A stretch of 64,000 bases of DNA, taken from NCBI GenBank assembly GCA_003576535.1, contig QXCQ01000061.1:625-64624 (forward strand). Direction: 5' to 3'. Each line of letters starts with the position of its first letter. Position 1 is the first letter of the stretch. Source of the stretch: Nakamurella silvestris (GTDB lineage: Bacteria > Actinomycetota > Actinomycetes > Mycobacteriales > Nakamurellaceae). Below are positions 8,540-17,300 of this stretch, piece by piece. The notes under the pieces are model-generated. The model had not been told where the DNA came from, did not search any database, and saw only the letters and a list, made by a program, of their open reading frames with translations. The translations under genes and the position numbers were made by a program.

Positions 8540-9586
8540 ATGAACAACACCGCCGAAGCTGCCACCGCCGCAACGTCACCGACCGGGCCGGCCACCGCCC
8601 AGGAACAGGTCCGGCAGTCGACTGGTGTCGTCGAGCTGGACCGGCTCGCCGAGGCGATGCGGGTTCTGGGGTTCGCCCCCGAGGACGTCGCGGCCGCCGT
8701 CGACGACTACCGCGTGTGGGAAATGCCGGAGCCTGGGCCGGTCACCACCGGCATTCCTGCCGCGCAGGTCGCAGCGATCACCCCCGAGGCGCTGATCGCG
8801 CTCGGCACGGCTGACCGGCTGCAGAAGTTCAGTGGCTACCTCAACAGGTGCGTCTACGCGCGGATCTTCGCGGGCGAGGGCCACTCCGGGGACGCCGCCG
8901 CTGGCCAGGCACCGCAGGACACCGAAGGCGCGGTGGAGGGCGGCACGGTTGTGCTCCGGCCGCTTGCCGAGGCGTTGCCCGTTGCGTTGGCGGCCATCCG
9001 GGAGGCCATCGCCGCCGGGCACCTCCCGGCTGACGGCAGAGTGGAGAGTTTCAGCGGTATGGGCGGGTACGTCAATCACGTGGCCTTCCTGTACGAGGCG
9101 ATCCGGCCCGGGTCGACGGACAGTGATCTTTCCAGGGATGGTTTGGAGAGCCGCTGCGAGGACCTGGCGGCCGCGATCGACGCCACCATTCTCGAGGGCG
9201 ACCTGAACCTGGGGCTGTCCGCCGAGCAGCTGGAAGCCATCAGTGACTGCTATGCCACCCACCACTTCGAGTGCGACAAGCGACACCTGGACTACTGGGA
9301 CGTGGACAACCAGTTCGGCAACGGCGCGGGCTACCGGATCCGTGTGGGGTCGTTCTACCTCACCCACGACCAGGACAACGCCCGCACACCGAGCAGTGGT
9401 GGCGAGGTGCCGCTCGGGTCGTCCTCCTGTGTGGTCGCCGAGCTGCTGGCCCGGCTCGGCGGGGCCGAGGACGGCACCGGCGAGGTGTGCATCCGGACAG
9501 AGGACCGCGAAACCCTGCTGGCCCAGCGCCAGGGCACGCGGGACGAGCTGATCGCCTACCTCGCCGGTTTGCTCCCGAACCTCTAG
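8540..9586 (+). CDS. Acidic cassette protein with duplicated domain, unknown function
   Basis: A 348-residue acidic protein. I start it at the second ATG (8540) because the GGGGG box abuts ATG 8534, whereas 8540 gives 6-nt spacing and matches the start of the paralogous leader at 10590. A block around residues 145-230 (ALPVALAAIREAIAAGHLPADG, then LNLGLSAEQLEAI) is clearly paralogous to the C-terminal half of the next gene's product. The region after that, with HFECDKRHLDYWDVDNQFG, looks like a separate domain. High Asp/Glu content would fit a DNA-mimic or anti-restriction role, which is speculative. Confidence 0.7.
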   Translation: MNNTAEAATAATSPTGPATAQEQVRQSTGVVELDRLAEAMRVLGFAPEDVAAAVDDYRVWEMPEPGPVTTGIPAAQVAAITPEALIALGTADRLQKFSGYLNRCVYARIFAGEGHSGDAAAGQAPQDTEGAVEGGTVVLRPLAEALPVALAAIREAIAAGHLPADGRVESFSGMGGYVNHVAFLYEAIRPGSTDSDLSRDGLESRCEDLAAAIDATILEGDLNLGLSAEQLEAISDCYATHHFECDKRHLDYWDVDNQFGNGAGYRIRVGSFYLTHDQDNARTPSSGGEVPLGSSSCVVAELLARLGGAEDGTGEVCIRTEDRETLLAQRQGTRDELIAYLAGLLPNL

Positions 9587-9708
9587 AGCCCGACGCGATG
9601 CGGGTGTGGTGAGCCAGACCAGGGCCCGCCACACCCCCGCCGCCGGAAGCCGTACGCCGTTTTCGATCTTGGTCGGGCCGGACCCGACCGTTCCCAGGGA
9701 GTACCACC

Positions 9709-10437
9709 ATGAGTCTGTACATCGCCGTCATCGACTGGGGCACCCGGTGGGTCGCCTACCACTGCCCCACGGTGTTCACCGGCCCGGACCTTGTCGCAGT
9801 GAAGCGGCAGGTGGCGGAGCGGATCTTCGCCACCGAGCTGTACAACACCGTCATCGACGCTTTCAAGGCCGAGCACCCGCTGGACAGCGCAGACCCGGCC
9901 GCCGTGGATGCCTGGCTCGAGGTGCTGCGCGAGAAACGCGACGAGCCGTCCGTGATCTTCCGGGTGGCCGACACCGCCGCCCTCACCCAGGTCCAGGAGG
10001 CCGTCGAGGTCGAAGCAGCCGTCGGCGAGAGCGGAACGAACGCCACTGGCCCCCGTGACTACGCTCAGGCGCTCCCTGCCGCCCTGGCCGCGATCCGGGA
10101 GGACATCGCGGCCGGAGTCATCCCCGCCGACGGCACCGTCGAGGGGTGGGGATGCCTGGCCGACTACACCGACCACAACCTGTACCTGATCGAGGCCCTG
10201 TTCCCCGGCTACGGCCAGAGCCAGGACCTGGGCCCGGACTTCAACGCCTCCTGCGACGAGCTGGCCGCCGGTGTCGAGGCCGCCATCGCCAGCGGCGAGC
10301 TGGAGGTCGGACTGACCCTGCCAGAGCGCACCGCGATCGTCGGATGCATCGCCAATGGACACCGCCGATGCCGCGAGACCGGCAGGTCCTGCATCCCCGC
10401 CCGGGCCGGTTCCGAAGGGCTGGCGGCAGCCAGCTGA
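9709..10437 (+). CDS. Cassette protein, paralogue of preceding gene
   Basis: This 242-residue protein starts at ATG 9709 after GGGAGTACCACC. Residues 115-215 (ALPAALAAIREDIAAGVIPADG, a DxNxYLIEALFPG segment, and ELEVGLTLPERTAIVGCIA) align without large gaps to the middle of the 348-residue protein upstream, so the two arose by duplication. The N-terminal part is different. It has no signal peptide or membrane segment. It is probably expressed from promoter 1 through the 9587-9708 gap, which contains a weak hairpin (GGGTGTGG with CCACACCC). Confidence 0.65.
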   Translation: MSLYIAVIDWGTRWVAYHCPTVFTGPDLVAVKRQVAERIFATELYNTVIDAFKAEHPLDSADPAAVDAWLEVLREKRDEPSVIFRVADTAALTQVQEAVEVEAAVGESGTNATGPRDYAQALPAALAAIREDIAAGVIPADGTVEGWGCLADYTDHNLYLIEALFPGYGQSQDLGPDFNASCDELAAGVEAAIASGELEVGLTLPERTAIVGCIANGHRRCRETGRSCIPARAGSEGLAAAS

Positions 10438-10485
10438 GAGCCGATCCCCCGCCGCAGAAACGGCCGGAACACCCCACAAAACTAT

Positions 10486-10538
10486 ACTAGTCATGTGTCA
10501 CCTTTACAGTTGACTAGTTGACACATGACTAGTACACT
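10486..10538 (+). promoter_or_regulatory. Cassette promoter 2 with paired operators
   Basis: TTGACT (10510-10515) and TACACT (10533-10538) are separated by 17 bp. Two perfect 15-bp inverted operators flank and overlap it: ACTAGTCATGTGTCA at 10486-10500 and its reverse complement at 10519-10533. The leader downstream repeats the hairpin GGGCGG/CCGCCC seen after promoter 1, followed by GAAGGGG as ribosome-binding site. Confidence 0.75.
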
Positions 10539-10589
10539 TGGGGTAGACGGGCGGAGGGACCGCCCGGTCTTCCCGAAGGGGTTTTGAAC

Positions 10590-11045
10590 ATGAGCAATTC
10601 GCACGACATCACCGGCCAGGGACAGGCTCTGGAACAGCCGAACAACCAGGACGGGATCGCCTCGGTCACGGTCACCCTGCCGGTGCCTGCCCTGGCGTTG
10701 CTGTACCGCCTGCTGTGGACCGAGGACACGGGCCTGGTCGACCAGATGCACGCCGGTGCGCAGCCCTGGCTCACGCAGAGCGCGCCGTTCAACGACGAGT
10801 CGACCTACCGGTGGACGTTGGAAACCCTGTCCGAGAGCGTGCCGATGGAGACCGACGAGTTCGTCGGTGAGGTCCTCATCGCGCACCGCATTCCCGACCT
10901 GGAGTCCTACGTCGGGTCCATCGCCGAGGCCCACCGGGAACTGCCCGCGGGGATCTACGCCGGGATGGAGCGTGACGGCGCGACCGACGTGACGATCGCC
11001 GTCGGCGAGAGCAGCTCGTACGGCTGGCACCGCAACGACCACTGA
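10590..11045 (+). CDS. Cassette protein, unknown function
   Basis: A 151-residue acidic, soluble protein. ATG 10590 follows GAAGGGG and is preferred over the in-frame TTG at 10584. The middle of the sequence is alpha-helical with many Glu and Asp residues. It is the first gene of the second transcription unit controlled by the paired operators. No family was recognised. Confidence 0.65.
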   Translation: MSNSHDITGQGQALEQPNNQDGIASVTVTLPVPALALLYRLLWTEDTGLVDQMHAGAQPWLTQSAPFNDESTYRWTLETLSESVPMETDEFVGEVLIAHRIPDLESYVGSIAEAHRELPAGIYAGMERDGATDVTIAVGESSSYGWHRNDH

Positions 11046-11061
11046 TCGGCCGCAGTAACAC

Positions 11062-11110
11062 GGCGAGGTCGGGTCGGTGCCACTGGTATTGGCACCGCCC
11101 CGACCTCGCC
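11062..11110 (+). terminator. Strong hairpin between cassette genes
   Basis: A 19-bp stem (GGCGAGGTCGGG and CGGTGCC with their complements, one bulge) closes a 9-nt loop. It lies 16 nt after the stop at 11045 and before the ribosome-binding site of the next gene, so it should terminate or attenuate transcription or protect the upstream mRNA. Confidence 0.7.
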
Positions 11111-11147
11111 CCCATCTTCCAACCACCATTCCCCAGGGGGCAAACCA

Positions 11148-11516
11148 ATGAACACCTACCTTCAACCGGACCGGTTGACTCTTCCGTCGACATCCCCGGA
11201 GATCACCCTGACCCAGGAGCGCAGCGTCAAGCGGTTCTTCCTCACCCGCCCGTCGTTCGGTGCCACCGATGTCCAGTTGCCGGCCCTGCGGCTGCACACC
11301 TACTACGACGAGAAGACCCGCAGCTACCTGGCCCGGCTGACCAGGGTCACCATCACCACCGGGGCCGATGGATTCATGGTCGACAACGGCCCGATCGACA
11401 CCGTCGAGCGACACGTCGCCGCCTCGGTCACCCCCCGGTTCTATGCCACCTCGTTCGCCCGGTTCGACGCCGCGACCCTGGCCGCCGCCCAGGCCCCGGC
11501 AGGGGCCGGGCAGTGA
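11148..11516 (+). CDS. Small cassette protein, unknown function
   Basis: A 122-residue soluble protein starting at ATG 11148 after CAGGGGGCAAACC. A predicted beta-rich middle (ALRLHTYYDEKTRSYLARL, then VTITTGADGFMVDNG) is followed by an Ala-rich helix. Its stop overlaps the GTG start of the next gene (GTGA), so the two are translationally coupled and probably function together. Confidence 0.65.
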   Translation: MNTYLQPDRLTLPSTSPEITLTQERSVKRFFLTRPSFGATDVQLPALRLHTYYDEKTRSYLARLTRVTITTGADGFMVDNGPIDTVERHVAASVTPRFYATSFARFDAATLAAAQAPAGAGQ

Positions 11517-12154
11517 CCCGCACCATCCCGCAGCCCCGGCGGGGGCTGTCGGTCCCGGCCGCGTTGCGCAACGGGTTCCAGACCCGCGAGGAAATGGCCG
11601 AGGCGAAGCAGGCGTGGTTGCGCGACAACGCACGGTTCAACTTCGTCGCCCGCTCGCACCTGTGGGAGATCAACGGGTTCGAAACGTTGGCCGTGCCGGT
11701 GATGGGTCACGACACCGCGATCGTGGAAGTGCGGATCGACTGCCCGCACGGCCCGGACCAAAGCGATCCGTGCTCGTGCGTGCGGGGCGACATGACCAAG
11801 GCGGTGTGTTTCACCTGCACCTGGCAGTCCCCCGTTCGGGGCGAGGTGTGGGTGGACCGGATGTGGGGCCTGACCCCGCTCAACCTGGTTCACCTGCTCC
11901 ACGACCACGCCGCCCCCGGGTGGCGGGAGTTGCCCATCATCACGCCGGTGCGGGGCGATGCCAGCCCGGAGGTGCAGCGGCGGTGGACCGAGGAGGTCGC
12001 CGACCTCTACCCGGCCGAGTTCCAACGCACCGGGGCACCGGTGATCACCGACCGGCGCCCGCCGGTGAACCGTTCGGTCCCGGGCCGCTCCCCCTGGGGT
12101 GGCTACGACATCGCCGCCACCCCGACCGTCGGCTGGTCCGGCGGACTCTTCTAA
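11513..12154 (+). CDS. Cassette protein with cysteine cluster (possibly DUF6349)
   Basis: A 213-residue protein starting at GTG 11513, which overlaps the previous stop. A central Cys/His-rich segment (IDCPHGPDQSDPCSCVRGD, then CFTCTW) could bind zinc. A Trp-rich half follows with NLVHLLHDHAAPGWRELPI. It resembles proteins annotated as DUF6349 on actinobacterial plasmids, as far as I recall. No enzymatic motif is certain. Confidence 0.6.
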   Translation: MTRTIPQPRRGLSVPAALRNGFQTREEMAEAKQAWLRDNARFNFVARSHLWEINGFETLAVPVMGHDTAIVEVRIDCPHGPDQSDPCSCVRGDMTKAVCFTCTWQSPVRGEVWVDRMWGLTPLNLVHLLHDHAAPGWRELPIITPVRGDASPEVQRRWTEEVADLYPAEFQRTGAPVITDRRPPVNRSVPGRSPWGGYDIAATPTVGWSGGLF

Positions 12155-12176
12155 ACCACAACGAAGGACACCGCAC

Positions 12177-12701
12177 ATGAGCGAGCACACCCAGCCCACC
12201 CCGACCGCCGAGGTCCTCCCCGCGACGCTGATCGAGGTCCCCGATCTGACCTACTCCATGAACGATTTCCACGCCGCCGGTGAGACTACCCGCGTGGCCA
12301 CCCTGCGCCGCCACGGTTCCCGTGTGGCAACCGTGGTCAACGACCCCCAGGAGGATTACTTCCAGGCGCTCTTCGTCTGCGACGCCGACGAAGGAGAGTT
12401 CAACGCCTGGGTGGACCGGTGGACGGGCACGTCCCCCCGCGACGGCCAACCGTATGAGACCACCGGGGTTCTGCTCGCCCTGGCCGACGAGTCCAAGATC
12501 CGTGCCACGTTCGACCGGCGGTCCCGCGACAGCATCCTGTTCCTGCCCGAAGGGGCCCACCCGATCACCGGTACCCGCCAGATTCGCATGCTGCCCACCC
12601 CGGAGATCATCGCCCGCATCGCCCAGGACCACGGCCCGGGCACCCGGTGGTGGGACCGTACCGTCAGCAGGTGGGTGCCCATCGGATCCCCCACCACCTG
12701 A
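12177..12701 (+). CDS. Cassette protein, unknown function
   Basis: A 174-residue soluble protein taken from ATG 12177; the longer upstream frame is a shadow of the preceding gene's end. It is the last gene of the cassette and is followed directly by a strong terminator. The only notable segments are DADEGEFNAWVDRWTG and a C-terminal Trp-rich stretch. No family was recognised. Confidence 0.6.
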   Translation: MSEHTQPTPTAEVLPATLIEVPDLTYSMNDFHAAGETTRVATLRRHGSRVATVVNDPQEDYFQALFVCDADEGEFNAWVDRWTGTSPRDGQPYETTGVLLALADESKIRATFDRRSRDSILFLPEGAHPITGTRQIRMLPTPEIIARIAQDHGPGTRWWDRTVSRWVPIGSPTT

Positions 12702-12716
12702 CCCCGGCACATCACG

Positions 12717-12754
12717 ACGATGCCCCCGACCCACACCAGGGTCGGGGGCATCGT
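12717..12754. terminator. Bidirectional terminator
   Basis: A perfect 16-bp stem (ACGATGCCCCCGACCC and its complement) with a 6-nt loop, followed on the plus strand by TGTCGTTT. It separates the rightward cassette from the leftward HNH-like gene ending at 12762. Confidence 0.85.
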
Positions 12755-12761
12755 TGTCGTT

Positions 12762-13292
12762 TCAGGGTGACGGCGGCGGGGCCAGGTCGAACAGTGACAG
12801 GTTGCCCGCGAGGGGGTCACCCAACGCCAACGTGGCGGCGAGCACGTCGGCCAGGTCTTCGGGTGTGCGGTCCTCAGCGAGGTCGAGTGCGTCCTGTACC
12901 GCCCGGGCCACCCCTTGCGGTCCGCGTACGTCGACCAGCCCGGGGTGATGGCCCCGGGCCCGGCCGCGCCAGGCCGCCTGTTGCATGTTCTCCGCCTGTG
13001 TCGAGACCCGCACATGTCCACGGACGTATCGGCAGCACAGCCGGAAGTCGCAGTCGTGCAGGACCGTCTCCCCTTCCCCGGGGCCGCCGGTGGCCAGGAA
13101 CGCGGCGACCTGGTGCGGGGTCACGGTGCGTTGTTTCCCGCCGGGCTCGGGCCGCAGCGAGAACCTGCCGTACCCGTCCTGACCAACCGCTCCCATCCAC
13201 ACCCAGCAGGTCGCGGTCTTCAACACGAAACGCTCCCACCGACCGATGTCGGCATCGGTCAGCGGGAGCGCGGTACCGCGTGACTTACTCAC
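12762..13292 (-). CDS. HNH endonuclease-like protein
   Basis: A 176-residue protein with the layout of homing-type HNH nucleases: CWVWMGAVGQDGYGRF near residues 29-44, a PHQVAAFLATG helix, LHDCDFRLCC with the likely catalytic His, and a STQAENMQQAAWRGR segment corresponding to the usual GT-x3-N motif. The normal CVNPxHL segment is altered to CCRYVRGHVRV, so activity is uncertain. The C-terminal 60 residues are helical and acidic. It may be a plasmid-borne nicking nuclease or a phage-derived HNH enzyme. Confidence 0.65.
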   Translation of the reverse strand: MSKSRGTALPLTDADIGRWERFVLKTATCWVWMGAVGQDGYGRFSLRPEPGGKQRTVTPHQVAAFLATGGPGEGETVLHDCDFRLCCRYVRGHVRVSTQAENMQQAAWRGRARGHHPGLVDVRGPQGVARAVQDALDLAEDRTPEDLADVLAATLALGDPLAGNLSLFDLAPPPSP

Positions 13293-13306
13293 CGGCGCGT
13301 GGACGG

Positions 13307-13792
13307 TCAGGCCGCAGGATGGCCGGCCACACCGGTGGGGCCGGCCGAAGCGTCATCGGCACCGAGGGCCGTTCCCGGTGATGCCACGGCATCACCTTCC
13401 CCGTCGGCGGAAGCGCCGGCCGGCGGTTGGCCGGCGGATGCCTTTGCGGCGTTGTCGGTGTGGTTCTTGGCGAGCTTGCGGACATCGGCCGCGCTCACCC
13501 CGACCTGCTGTCCGATCTCGGCGGCGGTCAGCCCCTCGGTGAGCAGCACGTGGAAGTCCCGCCCGAAGTCCGACGCCACGGCGCGGGTCACGTCGGTGAC
13601 CGCTTTGATCGCCGCGTCCCGCGCTTGTTCGGCCTCGGTGATCCGTGCCTGGGCCAGGAACACCCCGGTGAACCCGTCGGCGATCCGTTTGTCACGCGCC
13701 TGCCGATCGGCGTTGAGCTGACTCAACGTCGCGGCCGCCTTCAACGCCGCAGCCTCCCGCGCGGTCAACGCCGCCTTGGTTGTCTTCCCCAT
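13307..13792 (-). CDS. Coiled-coil/HTH protein with palindrome-encoded tail
   Basis: A 161-residue protein. The first 90 residues form a long Ala/Arg/Glu helix (coiled coil). It is followed by a helix-turn-helix (GLTAAEIGQQVGVSAADVRKLAKNH) and a disordered Ala/Gly tail. The tail contains G-D-A-V-A-S-P encoded by a copy of the dispersed palindrome (13378-13395). The protein is probably DNA-binding and might act at the nearby oriT region, but that is inference from position. It is 14 nt upstream of the HNH-like gene in the same direction. Confidence 0.65.
   Translation of the reverse strand: MGKTTKAALTAREAAALKAAATLSQLNADRQARDKRIADGFTGVFLAQARITEAEQARDAAIKAVTDVTRAVASDFGRDFHVLLTEGLTAAEIGQQVGVSAADVRKLAKNHTDNAAKASAGQPPAGASADGEGDAVASPGTALGADDASAGPTGVAGHPAA
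13378..13395. repeat. Dispersed palindrome copy 5 (in coiled-coil/HTH gene)
   Basis: The sequence is GTGATGCCACGGCATCAC on the plus strand. It is read on the minus strand as G-D-A-V-A-S-P in the low-complexity tail of the coiled-coil/HTH protein. Confidence 0.85.
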
Positions 13793-14179
13793 GTCCTGCG
13801 TCCTCCCTCACCCCGGCCCACCCGGGCCGCGTACCCCAAAGGGTAACGCGGACGCTGGTCCGAACGGCGTGAGGTCCCACTCGGCGACGCGCCGCCCCCA
13901 CCCCCCAACAGGATCGGGCACTAGGGGTCTCTCCGCGCCGACCAGGTCAACCGCACTTGCGCCACTCTAATGCCGAACCCTACCCCCGCACCCATCCCCA
14001 AAATCGCATCTACACCCCCTCAGATCCACCCTGCCGCCTCATCCGACCAACGCTCAACCAATCCCCCCATCGCACCCCTCGTCCCGTCTCGACCATCTCA
14101 GAAGTCAACCCCAAGTTGACGCCATTTCTGACCCGCTTTACCCCTCCACTGCTTCACGACATAAGACATCACACCTCTT

Positions 14180-14300
14180 GCATTCTGGAACCTCCGCTGT
14201 GCGTGCCCCTGATAGCGTGCGGGCCATGTGGGGGTGCGAAATCGGGTCTGAGGCCGCGATCGACGCCCCCCACATGTGCCCGGTTTGCCCGTTATGCCCG
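14180..14300 (+). other. oriT: Candidate origin of transfer (oriT)
   Basis: The 558-bp gap at 13793-14350, directly upstream of the relaxase gene, has no plausible gene. It holds a perfect 10-bp inverted repeat, CATGTGGGGG (14225-14234) and CCCCCACATG (14267-14276), next to a TAGCGTGCGGGCC stretch, and a smaller repeat GTCAAC/GTTGAC at 14104-14120. MobF relaxases usually nick at an inverted-repeat region adjacent to their own gene. No known nic sequence is recognised, so this is positional. Confidence 0.4.
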
Positions 14301-14350
14301 ATTGGTGGGGGCTGGTTTTCGGCCCTGTTCCGGGTGTGTGGGGGTGCCCG

Positions 14351-17300
14351 GTGACGCAGACGGTGCACAAACTGTCGGCTGGGGACGGGTACATGTACCT
14401 GATGCGGCAGGTCGCCGCGATGGATGCGACCGAGCGCGGGTACGGGTCGTTGGAGGGGTACTACTCGGCCAAGGGTGAGACCCCGGGGATGTGGGGCGGG
14501 CGCGGTTTGGAGTCCCTGGGGGTGGCGGGGCAGGTCACCGAGCAGCAGATGAAGAACCTGTTCGGGTTGGGGTTGCACCCCGAGGCGGAGCGGTTGCAGC
14601 AGGAGGCGATCGAGGCCGGCAAGACCGCCAGGCAGGCGGTGTCGGCGTCCCGGTTGGGGCAGAAGTTCCGGGTCTATGAGCAGGAGAACGACTGGCGGGA
14701 GCGCCTGTACGAGGCGTATGCGCAGTGGAACATCGCCGGCGGGTTGGAGCCGAACGATCCGATTCCGGATGAGGCGAAGGCGAAGATCCGCACGGATCTG
14801 GGTGAGCGGATGTTCATCGAGATGCACGACCGGGAGCACGCCGACGAGCGGGAGCTGACCAGTTTCATGGCCCGGATGGGCCGGCCGCAGCAGACCGCGG
14901 TGGCCGGTTTCGATCTGACGTTCACCCCGGTGAAGTCGGTGTCGACGCTGTGGGCGGTGGCCCCGATGGAGCTGGCGTCCAAGATCGAGGCCGCCCACCA
15001 CAAGGCGGTGGAGTACACGTTGGAGATGTTGGAGCGGGAGATCGCGTTCACCCGCTCCGGCCGGAACGGTGTCGCCCAGGTCGCCACCCGGGGGTTGGTG
15101 TACACGAAGTTCTTCCACCGGGATTCCCGTGCGGGGGATCCGAACATGCACACCCACGTGCCGGTGTCGAACAAGATCCAGACCCTGGACGGGCGCTGGT
15201 TGGCGTTGGATGCGCGGATGGTCTACCGGTTCGGGGTGGAGTCCTCCGAGACGTACAACCTGGCGTTGCGGAACATCCTGACCGCCGAGATCGGGGTGTC
15301 CTGGGCGGCCCGGGACATGGGCAAGGGCAAGCAGGACGTGTGGGAGATCGCCGGGATGGACCCGGAACTGGACCGGGTTTTCTCCTCCCGCCGGCTGAGC
15401 ATGGAACCGGTCCTGGCCGAGCTGACGGCCCAGTTCCAGCAGGCCCATGGCCGGTTGCCCACCCCAGCGGAGTCGTACAAGTTGGCGCAGACGGCGAACC
15501 TGGACACCCGGATGGCCAAGCACGAGCCGCGGTCCCTGGCCGAGCAACGCACCCAGTGGGCAGCCCAGGCGGTGGGGGTGTTGGGCAAGGGTGGGGTGTC
15601 GAAGATGATCGCCGAGCTGCCCCGGCATGAGGGGTATGAGTCGATCACCGACGCCCAGGTGAGCGAGCTGGCGATGCGTGCGTTGATCGCGGTGACCGAC
15701 AAGCGGGCCGAGTTCCGCCAGACGAACCTTGCCGCTCAGGTCAAGCGCAGCATGGTCGGGTACAACGTTCATCCGGAGCTGCAGGAGCGGGTGATCGCCG
15801 AGGCGGTGACTCGTGCCCTCTCCCCCGATACGACGCTGCGGGTGGAGCAGACGTGGGTGCTGCCGGAGGTACCCCAGGCGCTGCAACGCCCGGATGGGGA
15901 ATCGGTGTTCCGTGTGCACGGGGCGCAGAAGTTCACCACCCACGACATCCTGGAGGCCGAGCAGCGGGTCATCGCCGCTGCCGGCAGGCGGGACGGGAAG
16001 CGTCTGCCGCTGGCCACGGTGGAGCTGACGGAGCTGGAATGGTCGGCCAACCACGGCGGGGCGCAGCTGAACAACGGGCAGAAATCGATGCTCCGCGAGT
16101 TGTGCACCAACGGCCGGCGGATCAATTTGGCGGTCGCCCCGGGCGGTACCGGGAAGACCACGGTGATGGGTCTGGTGGCCCGGGCGCACACCGCGGCCGG
16201 CGGGAACGTCGTCGGTCTGTCCCCGCAGGCGGTGCCGGCGGAGGAACTGGCCGCCTCGATCGGGCAGCAGGCCGACACCCTCCACAAGTTCATCCACAGC
16301 CTGCACAACCAGGACCCGAGGTGGTGGCCGGAGTGGATGAAGGGCATCAACGCCGACTCGTTGGTGATGGTCGACGAGGCCGGTTTGGCCTCGACCCGGC
16401 ACCTGGATGACCTGACCCGGTTCGTCATCGAACGGGGTGGTTCCGTCGTGCTGGTGGGCGACAACCGGCAGCGCGCGGCGGCTGCCGCCGGTGGGGTGTT
16501 GGTCGACATCGAACACGAACACGGTGCGATCACCCTGACCGAGGTCGTGCGGTTCGACGACAAGGTGCAGGGCACCGCGAGCCTGGCGCTGCGTAACGGC
16601 GACCCGTTGTCCCTGGGCTACTACCTCGACCAGGGGTGGCTGCACCCGGTCAACCAGGACAACGCCATCGACCAGGTGTACGCCGGGTGGGCGGCCGATA
16701 TCGCCGCCGGCAATGACTCCATCATGGTCGCCCCGACCCTGGAAGATGTGCGGCAACTGAACTTCCGGGCCCGCGCCGATCGGCTGGCCGGGACAGTCCC
16801 GACGTGGCGGGGCAGGTTGAAGGGCTTGTTCTCCTACCAGCCGGAGCCAGGGGTTCAGGGGCGGGAGTTGGCCCTGCCGAACGGGGAAACGGTGTCCCGG
16901 GGCGACACCGTGGTGGCGAAGAAGAACAACCGCGAGCTGCGTCTGAGCAACGGTCAGTGGGTGAAGAACGGGCACCGGTTCCGGGTCGACAAGGTCACCG
17001 CCAAGGGCGAGTTGAAGGTGACTCATCTGGACACCGGCATCACCACGGTCCTGCAGGCCGACTACATCGCCGAGGGGTCCGTCCGGTTGGGATACGCCCA
17101 CGCGGTGGCCTCGGTGCAGGGCCTCACGGTCGGGAAACCCCACAAGATCGCCGGCACCTCGCACACCCTGGTCCGCGAGGGCATGGCGTTGAACGAGTTC
17201 TACGTGGCCATGAGCCGGGCGGTCAGCCAGAACCACGCCTACGGACAGATGCAAGGCACCGGGGCCGACGACCACAACCTGATCCGACCGCAGGCGGTCC

